A stretch of 64,000 bases of DNA from CAXBMB01 sp052078155 (lineage in GTDB: Bacteria; Pseudomonadota; Alphaproteobacteria; Kiloniellales; DSM-21159): the NCBI GenBank assembly GCA_052078155.1, contig JBQJBP010000002.1, forward strand, positions 558,001-622,000, read 5' to 3'. The first letter of the stretch is position 1. Each line of letters opens with the position of its first letter. A program made the position numbers and the translations under genes. The notes below the pieces were generated by a model, which saw nothing but the letters and a program-made list of their open reading frames with translations, searched no databases and was not told where the DNA came from. Shown one piece after another: positions 16,181 through 23,189 of this stretch.

Positions 16181-16609
16181 ATGGCCGCCGCAGCCGATGA
16201 CAAGAGCACCAGTCCCTCCGGCCAAACCCGGGTGGGCAGTTCGCTGGAACAGGCTTTGCGCTTTGGCCGGATCGTGGATGGACCCCACAGCGGCCGGCTG
16301 GCCCCAGGGGGCGCACCGTCCGGCGGCAACTCTTCCAGGGCACATCCTTCCAAAGGGGCCGCGCAAGGTGAAACACGGGGCAACCATCAACCTGACCTGA
16401 TCGCAGGCGACGGGCATGAGCAGGGGATACCCTCGGATCCGCAAGAAGGATCTGCGCCTCTGTCTCTGGCGCCAGAGCAGGCTTTTGAGGAAAGAGCACA
16501 GTCAGCGTCAGACCTGTTCAACGCCATGGTCGACAGTCAGCGTGAACAGGCGGTGCGATCTGTTGAAACGGTTTTGGACCAGGTTTGGCGAACCTATGGG
16601 CTCAAATAA
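16181..16609 (+). CDS. divergent Reb-like protein 6, long disordered N-terminus
   Basis: 142 residues. Residues 1-95 are Gly/Ser/Pro/Gln-rich without regular structure. The last ~47, with LAPEQAFEERAQSASDLF then NAMVDSQREQAVRSVETVL, can be laid over the RebB core (APAVAMAQNYLAASQANAILYANMV then NNQQQ), keeping the AP start and the N-MV--Q pattern. I therefore read it as a strongly diverged Reb homologue, not a separate function; by itself it would probably be called hypothetical. It sits between two clear reb genes in the same direction, 75 bp after the previous stop. The ribosome site is GGAGAAGAGAG before the ATG at 16181. Confidence 0.6.
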   Translation: MAAAADDKSTSPSGQTRVGSSLEQALRFGRIVDGPHSGRLAPGGAPSGGNSSRAHPSKGAAQGETRGNHQPDLIAGDGHEQGIPSDPQEGSAPLSLAPEQAFEERAQSASDLFNAMVDSQREQAVRSVETVLDQVWRTYGLK

Positions 16610-16683
16610 GAAAGGGGCACAAGGCTGGAGGTGCGCAGATCAATTCAGCCCCCTTTCCTTCTTTGTATGAGGAGGCGTGTACA

Positions 16684-17259
16684 ATGGCCGCGCAAAAATC
16701 ACCAGAAGACAGCCCGCGCAGAGGCAGCTCTGCCGGGTCCGCCGCCGGTTTGTGCGGTGATGATCCGATGGGATCAGACGGCGTCTTGCACTCCCGGCGC
16801 GGACCCCAGGAGATCTCTCGGGCCATAACCGATGCCGTGACACAAAGCAATCTGGTCACCTTAGGAAATGCGGCGGCCTATTCACTGGGCCAAAACTATC
16901 TTGGTGGATCTCAGGCCCAGGGCCTGCTCTTTGCCAATATGGTGCAAAGTCAGGGGGAACTGAGTGCACAGGGCCGGGCCGTCACGCAGGAAAGCGCCCA
17001 CCTGATCCTGTCACCCCGGTCGGACACTGCCGCGCCCCAAGTTCAGCAAGCCGTCACAGCTGAACCCCAGCATGGGCCTTTGATGGCCGACAGCGACACA
17101 GGTGACGGGCAAGACGGGGACGGTCAAGACAGCGCCGAGGGCACTCAGTTGACCAGCACGGCAACGGGGGCACCGGTCACGACCAACACCAATGTCAATC
17201 TGGAAGGTTTGGATGAAGCCTTGCAAACCCTGATGGGTGGACGACCGGTTGTGACCTGA
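16684..17259 (+). CDS. RebB-like R-body protein 7, tailed at both ends
   Basis: 191 residues, the longest member. A ~40-residue polar N-terminal tail leads into a typical core, ISRAITDAVTQSNLVTLG, then NYLGGSQAQGLLFANMVQSQGEL, and then a ~75-residue acidic, Asp/Gly/Thr-rich C-terminal tail containing DSDTGDGQDGDGQDS. The end, LEGLDEALQTLMGG, may be a short helix. The core resembles protein 4 (NYL-GSQA, ANMV--Q). The ATG at 16684 follows GAGGAGG by about 8 nt; upstream in-frame codons are not needed. The acidic tail could project from the ribbon or mediate pH-dependent behaviour, which is speculation. Confidence 0.85.
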   Translation: MAAQKSPEDSPRRGSSAGSAAGLCGDDPMGSDGVLHSRRGPQEISRAITDAVTQSNLVTLGNAAAYSLGQNYLGGSQAQGLLFANMVQSQGELSAQGRAVTQESAHLILSPRSDTAAPQVQQAVTAEPQHGPLMADSDTGDGQDGDGQDSAEGTQLTSTATGAPVTTNTNVNLEGLDEALQTLMGGRPVVT

Positions 17260-17286
17260 CGCCCGGTCAGCTCAAAAGCGAGGCCT

Positions 17287-17422
17287 AGAGTCAAATCGGT
17301 TTAAGTGGAATCACTACGTGATAACGCTTGAAGCGTGAATTTGCCTCTTTTCAATGTTTTAGAGGATGATTCACGGTTTAGGTACAAGCGCAAGGCGCTT
17401 CTAACTAAACCGATCATGCTCT
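17287..17422 (+). repeat. 136-bp palindromic element, complete copy
   Basis: Left end AGAGTCAAATCGGTTTAAGTGG; right end CTAACTAAACCGATCATGCTCT. Read from opposite strands the ends are related (AGAG--A-ATCGGTTTA), so the element has imperfect terminal inverted repeats. Inner hairpins include TCACTACGTGA and AAGCGCAAGGCGCTT. It has no coding capacity and lies inside the reb cluster, between genes 7 and 8. Confidence 0.9.
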
Positions 17423-17472
17423 TGATTGCGCCAACCACTGTTTAGGGCCCACACGGCAACAGGAATGAAGCC

Positions 17473-17694
17473 ATGTCAGATGTTAACTCACAGATCACCG
17501 ATGCCGTAACCCAGACCAATGTGAAGGTGCTGGGGGAATCTCCGGTGGAGGCTTTGGCCATTGCCTATCAGGCCCTGGCCCATTCAACCGGCCTGGCCAT
17601 GGAAAATGCCATGCAAACCCAGGGCGGTATGCAAAATGTGGCCAACTCCACCGCCTCTGCCGCTTGCACAATGATCTTGAAGACTGCTGGATAG
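17473..17694 (+). CDS. RebB-like R-body protein 8, short form
   Basis: 73 residues beginning MSDVNSQITDAVTQTNVKVL. A textbook short RebB: GESPVEALAIAYQALAHSTG, then AMENAMQTQGGMQNVANSTAS, ending AACTMILKTAG. It pairs with protein 10 (MQTQGG-QQ, TACRQIL), sharing the -AM-NAMQTQGG segment not found in the others. It comes directly after the complete palindromic element, which may separate it from the promoter upstream. An AGGAATGAAG ribosome region lies before the ATG at 17473. Confidence 0.93.
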   Translation: MSDVNSQITDAVTQTNVKVLGESPVEALAIAYQALAHSTGLAMENAMQTQGGMQNVANSTASAACTMILKTAG

Positions 17695-17916
17695 CTTCGG
17701 GTGTTGACCAGCGCACAGGGGGCGATTTTTCCCCGTCACAGCCCGGTGCCATCAGGCGTCTAGAGTCTGAGTTTCGATTGGAAGGGACAATCTGGCGTCA
17801 AGATGGCGTTTTGATTGCGCGTCAACAGCAGACGTCGTTCTGGCCGCGCCGACCAGTTGATGATCCCCAGGTCGGGCCGTACGTCAGCATTGAAAGCAAG
17901 GAAAGGGTCGACAGCA

Positions 17917-18240
17917 ATGGCATTGCCCACGGCGGTAAACGGACAGATCACCGATGCAGTGACCCAGTCCAACGTGGCGGTCCTGGGGCAGGCTCCGGCC
18001 ATGGCCATGAGTTCTGTCTATCAGAGCATGGCCCATTCCACCGGGATCCTGTTTCAAAACACCGTGGGGCAGCAGCAACAGGCCGCGATTTGCGCCCAGG
18101 CAGCTGCCAACCAGGGGGTGATTCAGCTCTATTCGATGAACTCCATGGCCGCCGCAGCAGCGGCAGCAAAAGTCAGCCAAAGCGACACCAGCAGCAACAC
18201 CCTGCTGTTGCTCTTGGCTTTGAAAGCCCTGCAGGGGTGA
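17917..18240 (+). CDS. RebB-like R-body protein 9
   Basis: 107 residues beginning MALPTAVNGQITDAVTQSNV. Same class as proteins 2 and 3: QAPAMAMSSVYQSMAHSTGI, then AANQGVIQLYSMNSMAA. The tail has a run of alanines (MAAAAAAAKVSQSD) and five consecutive leucines in place of MLSLL. The ATG at 17917 was chosen by family alignment with a GGAAAGGG about 9 nt upstream; an in-frame extension to 17815 is Arg-rich and unlike the family. The long 5' gap of 220 bp after gene 8 carries no clear terminator. Confidence 0.92.
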   Translation: MALPTAVNGQITDAVTQSNVAVLGQAPAMAMSSVYQSMAHSTGILFQNTVGQQQQAAICAQAAANQGVIQLYSMNSMAAAAAAAKVSQSDTSSNTLLLLLALKALQG

Positions 18241-18298
18241 TGCGCAGCGCCTCACGGCTCCCGTGATGGCAGCTTGATCAGGAAGATGGACCAACCTC

Positions 18299-18553
18299 AT
18301 GGCGGATAACACACCGGTCAATGCCCAGATCACCGATGCGGTAACCCAGACCAATGTGAAGGTTTTGGGCGAAGCTCCGGCGCAGGCCATGGGCCTGGTT
18401 TATCAATCCATGGCCCATTCCATCAGCCTGGCCATGCAAAACGCCATGCAGACTCAAGGGGGGCTGCAGCAGATCAGCAATGCCATCACCTCCACTGCCT
18501 GCCGCCAGATCCTTGATATTTCCCAGGGTGGCATGACGGATAAGAAAGAATGA
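18299..18553 (+). CDS. RebB-like R-body protein 10, short form
   Basis: 84 residues beginning MADNTPVNAQITDAVTQTNV. It is the member closest to the general RebB consensus: KVLGEAPAQAMGLVYQSMAH, then AMQNAMQTQGGLQQISNAI and TACRQILDI, followed by a short charged end, GGMTDKKE. It starts 58 bp after the previous stop. The ribosome site is weak, AGGAAGATGGA being 8-12 nt from the ATG. Together with proteins 4 and 8 it forms the short class. Confidence 0.94.
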   Translation: MADNTPVNAQITDAVTQTNVKVLGEAPAQAMGLVYQSMAHSISLAMQNAMQTQGGLQQISNAITSTACRQILDISQGGMTDKKE

Positions 18554-18671
18554 TCGGTTGATTGGTTTCGCTGGCGAATCGAGTTTGGCTGACCCTCCCG
18601 TGAGGACCACGCAGGGGAGATCAGGCAACACCCCTTTTTCAACTTGCCTCAGCCTTTAAGGGAGACGCCCG

Positions 18672-19181
18672 ATGGCTAAGACAAAAACACCTCAACAAGC
18701 CACCCCAACAACACAAACCACCCCCAAGCCCCAATCAACTCCAAAGACCAGCGGCAACCCCGGCCAAGGGACGGGTGCCCCTCCTGGTGGGACCTCTCCA
18801 GGCGAGGGTGCCGGCAGCGCGGCCGGAGGTGCCGCACCCGACTCATCTGCCTTGAACCAGCAGATCGTCCAGGCGGTGGAGCTGACCAAATCCTCTGTTC
18901 TGGATGTGGCACAGCAGGAAGGCCAGTCGGTGGCCTATCAGAAGGTGACCCAGGCCACAGCCTTTGCCATTCAGGATGCCACGGACTATCTGCGCAACGT
19001 TGAAACCATCTCCACCGCGGCTCAGGGTGTGGCCCTGACCAAACTGATCGAAGAAAAGGATCCCTTCTATCTGACCGTTCTGACCGCTGCCCAGGCCGCT
19101 GTGGTGGCCGCTCAGACCAACTTCACAGCTGTCGGCACGGCCGCCACCACGGTGACCACCAGTTACCCCTCTGGCAGCTAA
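18672..19181 (+). CDS. Reb-like protein 11, Pro/Thr-rich tail and extra C-terminal helix
   Basis: 169 residues. Residues 1-60 are a Thr/Pro/Gln/Gly-rich tail (TPTTQTTPKPQSTPK). Then ALNQQIVQAVELTKSSVLDV aligns with the QITDAVTQTNVKVLG helix and SVAYQKVTQATAFAIQDATD with the YQSMAHS-AMQNAM part, followed by a C-terminal region VLTAAQAAVVAAQTNF. So it is a diverged RebB with tails, the counterpart of protein 1 at the other end of the cluster. AAGGGAG lies 9 nt before the ATG at 18672. A strong terminator follows at 19281, making this the last gene of the unit. Confidence 0.78.
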   Translation: MAKTKTPQQATPTTQTTPKPQSTPKTSGNPGQGTGAPPGGTSPGEGAGSAAGGAAPDSSALNQQIVQAVELTKSSVLDVAQQEGQSVAYQKVTQATAFAIQDATDYLRNVETISTAAQGVALTKLIEEKDPFYLTVLTAAQAAVVAAQTNFTAVGTAATTVTTSYPSGS

Positions 19182-19280
19182 AGAGAAATTGGTTCAAAGC
19201 GCGACGGGACTCGGATCTGTCCCCCTGGCCTGGCAAGAGATTTACGCGGTTTTTCCTATCGCAACCCGCGTAGCACCTGG

Positions 19281-19313
19281 ACCCGCCCCGGTTAGACCCC
19301 GGGGCGGTTTTTT
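19281..19313 (+). terminator. terminator of the reb cluster
   Basis: CCGCCCCGG and CCGGGGCGG form a perfect 9-bp stem followed by TTTTTT, 100 bp after the last reb stop. Confidence 0.92.
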
Positions 19314-19472
19314 ATGTCAAAGATGTTTGTGCCAAAGGTGTTTGTGCCAAAGGCGCGCGCTCCGGAAGGTTTGCGGGTTCTGGAGGTACAGCCCCGTGCA
19401 GTCCTTAAAACCAGCTGATCAGAAAGTGCTGGCCGCTGACGAAGAAATGAGGGCGCCGTAGGTCGGTCACAA

Positions 19473-19505
19473 AAAAGGCACCAGACAAAAGTCTGATGCC
19501 TTTTG
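19473..19505 (-). terminator. bidirectional terminator, sigma gene side
   Basis: AAAAGGCACCAGAC/GTCTGATGCCTTTT, a stem with one mismatch around AAAA and T/A runs on both sides. It probably stops sigma-gene transcripts running left. Confidence 0.85.
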
Positions 19506-19536
19506 GCGTAGATCAGTATCGGAAACGGAGGGCGTC

Positions 19537-19672
19537 AGAGTCAAATCGGTTTAAGTGGAATCACTTCGTGATAACGCTTAGAGCGTGGATTTGCCTCTTT
19601 TCAATGTGTTAGAGGATGATTCACGGTTTAATTTTAAGCGCAAAGCGCTTCTAACTAAACCGATCATGCTCT
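19537..19672 (+). repeat. 136-bp palindromic element, complete copy; supplies the sigma gene stop
   Basis: AGAGTCAAATCGGTTTAAGTGG to AACTAAACCGATCATGCTCT, 136 bp, nearly identical to the copy at 17287. The following base completes CTCTAG; read from the minus strand this is the TAG stop codon of the sigma-factor gene. Confidence 0.9.
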
Positions 19673-20741
19673 AGAGGTCCAGATTCTGGCGCAGGCGTTC
19701 CCTGGCCAGCTGAATGCGTTTGCGTACGGCGCAGTTGGTCAGCTCCAGATGACTGGCGATTTCGTTATAGCTGTGGTCCTGAACAAAGCGCATGAGAAAG
19801 GGCAGGCGCAGGTTGGGCGGCAATCCCTCAACCTGGCGTTCAACGGCTCTGAGAGCTTCACGATTGAGGGCAATGTCTTCCGGGGAATGCTCCGGTTCGG
19901 CGGCCAGAGAGGGATGCCCGATCTCTGCGGCTTCCTCCTTTTGATCGCCCACCAGCCGATTGCGTCTGGCCTGGCCGCGGTAGTGGTCCATGCAGGCATT
20001 GTGCAGCAGGCGGGTCAGCCAGGCCCGCTGGTTGATGATGGTTTCCGCATAGTGGGCGTATTTCTGGGAGGCGCGCAGCATGGCGGTGGACAGGGCATCT
20101 TCTGCGTCGGCTCGATTGCCGGACATCAGCCGCAAAGACTGACGCTGAAGATGGGCCTGATGGCTTTGCCAGACATCCCAGAACAGGGCGGCCGGTCCGC
20201 TGCCGTTGTCTGGGTCCAGGGCTGGTTGCTCCGGGAGTGGGATTTGATCTCTGCGCCTGGCACCGACCTGCTGATCGTCGGAGGTGCCGGCCAGCAGGGC
20301 TTTGACGGCGGCGTCAGGTGATAATCGGCTGATGGGGTGCTGCTCGACGGCGCTGGCAGGCGGTGTGCTGTCTTGCTGAAGGTTCCGGGTCAGCCCGTCC
20401 ATGTCGATGGGATTGTCCGTTTGGACCTGGTCAGCTGGGTCGGCTTTTCGGGATTGGTCAGGTGTCGATCGGTTGCTCGTCGAGATGTCCGCTGCGTCCT
20501 GTCCCGATTTCTCATGGGGTGGTTGCGCTTGTTCCGGCAGATCTCTGTCCGGGCGGGGCTGGCGGGCGGACCTGCGGGCGGCAAAGGCTTGGCGCAGATC
20601 CACAACCTTAGGTCCCAGCTTGCTGTCTTGGGTCTGCGGACCTTCGCTGTCGGGTGAGACGCTGTGTCCGTTGCTGTTCACCCCATCGGGCTTTTCTGTT
20701 CGGGCAGAGAGATTCTTGGCCTGTTCCTGATCGTTGCGCAC
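19671..20741 (-). CDS. ECF-type RNA polymerase sigma factor, long N-terminal extension
   Basis: A sigma-70 family protein. About 356 residues if started at the GTG at 20741 (preceded by GGGGAAG at ~7 nt); a TTG at 20828 would add 29. The first ~180 residues are polar and probably disordered. Region 2 follows (roughly 186-261: DAEDALSTAMLRASQKYA then NQRAWLTRLLHNACMDHYRG), and region 4 (about 307-354: LPPNLRLPFLMRFVQDHSYN, then EIASHLELTNCAVRKRIQLA). There is no region 1.1 or 3, so it is ECF-like, but the long extension is unusual for that group. It is convergent with the reb cluster and is the only regulator near it, making it the prime candidate for switching on R-body production. Its stop codon lies in a palindromic element. 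Confidence 0.85.
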   Translation of the reverse strand: MRNDQEQAKNLSARTEKPDGVNSNGHSVSPDSEGPQTQDSKLGPKVVDLRQAFAARRSARQPRPDRDLPEQAQPPHEKSGQDAADISTSNRSTPDQSRKADPADQVQTDNPIDMDGLTRNLQQDSTPPASAVEQHPISRLSPDAAVKALLAGTSDDQQVGARRRDQIPLPEQPALDPDNGSGPAALFWDVWQSHQAHLQRQSLRLMSGNRADAEDALSTAMLRASQKYAHYAETIINQRAWLTRLLHNACMDHYRGQARRNRLVGDQKEEAAEIGHPSLAAEPEHSPEDIALNREALRAVERQVEGLPPNLRLPFLMRFVQDHSYNEIASHLELTNCAVRKRIQLARERLRQNLDL

Positions 20742-20963
20742 TGACTGCTTCCCCGTTCTGACTCCCAAAAAGGCTCTTCCCGGGCGGTCTGCGCCGCATT
20801 TGGGAAAAGGAAGAGAAGCGCCAGCCAAGATGAAGGCTGAAAAGCCTCTCTCGCGCCATCAGGGCAAGGGAACCGGTTGGCCGAACGGCAAAGATCAGCC
20901 TGGATCAACTTGCTGCTGATGGGTCTCTGCAGGTGACGTTAAGCACGTACTGGTTGTGAAATA

Positions 20964-20992
20964 TTTCTACTAAAAAACCATTTGATAATCAA
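20964..20992 (-). promoter_or_regulatory. candidate sigma-70 promoter of the sigma-factor gene
   Basis: On the minus strand TTGATT (20992-20987), a 17-nt spacer, then TAGAAA (20969-20964), within an AT-rich patch and pointing at the sigma gene. Each box matches consensus at four of six positions. Confidence 0.4.
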
Positions 20993-21118
20993 ACTAAATG
21001 GTAGAATTTTTATGAGGATAATAATCGCATTTGGTTAAATCGAGTCAGAGCATCAAGCTGAGGACGTCCGAAACGCTCCTGTGTGAAGGCGCCGTTCAAT
21101 GCCACCGACAGCCGCTGC

Positions 21119-21168
21119 GGAAAAAAGAAAAGCGCCGCCTGCCCGGAACTTCGGGCAAGACGACGCTT
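21119..21168 (-). terminator. terminator of the ffh-rplS operon
   Basis: Inverted repeat AGCGCCG--GCCCG / CGGGC--CG-CGCT with a T-rich run on the minus strand, 75 bp beyond the rplS stop. Confidence 0.8.
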
Positions 21169-21243
21169 TCTTTCTGGCGGACACAGACCTCTCAGGAACA
21201 CAGCAGCCTGCAGCCACTGTGGTTGGAGAGGTTGATCTCCGTC

Positions 21244-21738
21244 CTATTCTTCGCTGGCGGCTTCCGCAGCAGGCTCTGCAGCAGCAGCGGCTTTTGCAGC
21301 AGCGGCTTCGCGAGAGGCCTGGTCTTTGGCGCGCTTGGCTGCAGCGGCGGCATCGCGCTCGGACTGGGCCAGTTTGCCGGAAAGACCGGTGGTTTTTTCT
21401 GCGATACGGGCGGCTTTACCGCGACGGCCACGCAGGTAGTACAGCTTGGCGCGACGCACGTCACCGCGGCGAACCACTTCAATGGCGTCTACGCGGGGGC
21501 TGTACAGGGGGAAGACGCGCTCAACACCTTCGCCGTAAGAAATCTTACGGACGGTGAAGGAGGAGTTGATGCCGCGATTTTTGCGGGCAATGCAAACGCC
21601 TTCGAAGACCTGGATACGCTCGCGCGTGCCTTCGATGACTTTCACGTTGACCTTCAGGGTATCGCCCGGGGCGAAAGCAGGGATATCAGCGCCCAGCGCT
21701 TCAACCTGTTCCTGTCCGAGCTGTTCGATCGTGTTCAT
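21244..21738 (-). CDS. rplS: 50S ribosomal protein L19, Ala-rich tail
   Basis: A ribosomal protein at the 30S-50S interface. The first ~115 residues are standard L19: FAPGDTLKVNVKVIEGTRER, RKNRGINSSFTVRKISYGEG and AKLYYLRGRRGKAARI. The remaining ~50 form an Ala/Lys/Glu tail (AAAAAKRAKDQASREAAAAK) not found in the short E. coli protein; such tails are common in alphaproteobacteria. It is the last gene of the ffh-rpsP-rimM-trmD-rplS operon, 24 bp after trmD. Start ATG at 21738. Confidence 0.97.
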   Translation of the reverse strand: MNTIEQLGQEQVEALGADIPAFAPGDTLKVNVKVIEGTRERIQVFEGVCIARKNRGINSSFTVRKISYGEGVERVFPLYSPRVDAIEVVRRGDVRRAKLYYLRGRRGKAARIAEKTTGLSGKLAQSERDAAAAAKRAKDQASREAAAAKAAAAAEPAAEAASEE

Positions 21739-21762
21739 AGCCCTCGATCCTACTCTCTTGTC

Positions 21763-22476
21763 TTACCGCTCTTTGCGGTTCTCCAGATAACGCTCCCAGA
21801 GATCCGGGCGGCGCTCTTTCGTGATGGTTTCCGCCTGGGCATGACGCCACTGGCGGATCTTCTCATGATGGCCGGAGAGCAGAACCTCCGGAATCTTGCG
21901 CCCTTCCCACTCGGCCGGGCGCGTGTACTGCGAGTATTCAAGCAGGTTCTGCTCGAATGATTCTTCCCCGGAGCTCTGGTCATTTCCCATGACCCCGGGC
22001 AACAAGCGGACGATCGCGTCCAAGACAACCAAGGCGGCCATTTCACCACCTGACAGGACAAAGTCACCGATGCTGACTTCGATCGGCTGATGCTTGTCCA
22101 GCACCCGCTGATCTATGCCTTCGTAACGGCCGCAGAGCAGCCGTACACCCGGTTCCGCCGCCAGTTCCCGCGCCAGTCCGCTGTCCAGCAGACGGCCACG
22201 CGGGCTCATAAAGAGCAACGGGCCGGGTTTGTCAGCCACGTTCAACAGCGCCGCATCGACTACATCAGGCTTCATCACCATTCCGGCACCACCCCCAGCG
22301 GGCGTGTCATCTACCGTGTGGTGCCGGTCGGTGGCGAAGTCGCGAATGTTCACGCACTCCATCGACCAGAGCCCTTTGTCGAGAGCCTTACCGGCCAAAC
22401 TCAGCCCCATGGGGCCGGGAAAGGCCTCTGGAAAAAGCGTTACAAGCGTCGCGTGCCAGGGTTGGGGGGGCGACAT
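21763..22476 (-). CDS. trmD: tRNA (guanine37-N1)-methyltransferase
   Basis: Methylates G37 next to the anticodon with S-adenosylmethionine, preventing +1 frameshifts. 237 residues with the SPOUT trefoil-knot motifs: LLCGRYEGIDQRV, IGDFVLSGGEMAALVVLDAI and LLPGVMGN. RRPDLW near the end is the usual C-terminal signature. It lies in the conserved order between rimM (99 bp upstream) and rplS. Start ATG at 22476, which begins MSPPQPWHATLVTLFPEAF. Confidence 0.97.
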   Translation of the reverse strand: MSPPQPWHATLVTLFPEAFPGPMGLSLAGKALDKGLWSMECVNIRDFATDRHHTVDDTPAGGGAGMVMKPDVVDAALLNVADKPGPLLFMSPRGRLLDSGLARELAAEPGVRLLCGRYEGIDQRVLDKHQPIEVSIGDFVLSGGEMAALVVLDAIVRLLPGVMGNDQSSGEESFEQNLLEYSQYTRPAEWEGRKIPEVLLSGHHEKIRQWRHAQAETITKERRPDLWERYLENRKER

Positions 22477-22574
22477 GATCTTCTAACGTCCTTTCCGAAG
22501 CCGCGCTTTATGGCGCGTCAAGCTCTCTTTGTCCAGTCCAAAAGCCTTGATTTCCGGGCTTTGCAGCCCCTCAC

Positions 22575-23132
22575 TCAGCCTTTGTCCTTGTCTTGTTTCC
22601 CACCTTTGCCTTGCCCCTGGCTGCCGTCTTCAATCTCTTCGGGCAGGGTCACAATGACCTTTGCTCCGTCCAGATCGATGACAGGCACATTGGCCTGGGT
22701 AAAGCTCAGCAGGATCGGCTTGTCACCCTTGCGATCAATCTCGAGCAGATCCCCTGCACCGAAATTCAACACTGCCTTGACCCGTCCCAGTTTTTCTCCC
22801 GCTTCTGTTTCAACCGAGAGGTTGACCAGATCAGCGTGATAGAACTCTTCCGGGTCTTCCGGCTGCGGCAAGGCGCTGCGCTCTACATAGAGCCGCGTCC
22901 CCCGCAGGGCTTGAGCCGCTTCGCGATCAGCGATGCCGGCGATTTCCGCCAGCAGGGTGCCTTTGACCTGACCTTTCAGGGTGATGTCGTAATGCGTCTG
23001 ACCTTTTTGGTCGGTCAGACGGCCATAGGACGCCACATCTTCCGGGTACTCGGTAAAGGTCTTGAGCTTGACCAGCCCGCGAACGCCGTGTGCTCCGGCT
23101 ACCGCTGCAAGACAAACCCGTTCAACACCCAT
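22575..23132 (-). CDS. rimM: ribosome maturation factor RimM
   Basis: Helps assemble the 30S head, binding S19 and acting on 16S rRNA folding. 185 residues: the N-terminal RimM domain (LAAVAGAHGVRGLVKLKTFT near residues 8-27) and a PRC-barrel C-terminal domain containing FYHADLVNLSVETEAGEKLG and LLSFTQANVPVIDLD. The end is Lys/Gly/Gln-rich. It lies 57 bp downstream of rpsP in the ribosomal operon. Start ATG at 23132; length is typical. Confidence 0.96.
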   Translation of the reverse strand: MGVERVCLAAVAGAHGVRGLVKLKTFTEYPEDVASYGRLTDQKGQTHYDITLKGQVKGTLLAEIAGIADREAAQALRGTRLYVERSALPQPEDPEEFYHADLVNLSVETEAGEKLGRVKAVLNFGAGDLLEIDRKGDKPILLSFTQANVPVIDLDGAKVIVTLPEEIEDGSQGQGKGGKQDKDKG

Positions 23133-23189
23133 CGCCTAGTATCCAATCCTCGCAGATCAAAGATCTGCTCTTTGCCAAATCGACTTGCC

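Larger units (their letters stand above)
19182..19670. other. 489-bp region between the reb cluster and the sigma gene
   Basis: Holds the reb terminator (19281-19313), a duplicated 15-bp unit GTTTGTGCCAAAGG(T/C) near 19324-19353, a second bidirectional terminator (19473-19505) and a complete palindromic element (19537-19672). An ORF at 19189-19461 reads through the terminator and is not supported. Confidence 0.6.
20742..21243. other. 500-bp region upstream of the sigma gene, with an AT-rich patch
   Basis: From the rplS stop to the sigma gene. It holds the rplS terminator (21119-21168), an AT-rich patch at about 20950-21035 that stands out from the GC-rich surroundings and carries CCATTT-N12-AAATGG, and the candidate promoter at 20964-20992. 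No gene is supported here beyond a possible longer sigma N-terminus. Confidence 0.55.

Noticed and set aside
16181..16609. Gene 6 of the reb cluster as an unrelated hypothetical protein or toxin
   Set aside because: Its C-terminal residues follow the Reb core order and its position is in line with the reb genes, so a diverged Reb is the simpler reading.
13521..19181. Reb-like genes as phage tail, gas-vesicle or toxin-antitoxin genes
   Set aside because: No phage structural, gvp or toxin motifs are present, and the repeated QITDAV-Q-NVKVLG motif is specific to RebB proteins.
19189..19461. A 90-codon frame after the last reb gene
   Set aside because: It runs through the reb terminator and a tandem repeat and starts with TTG without a ribosome site.
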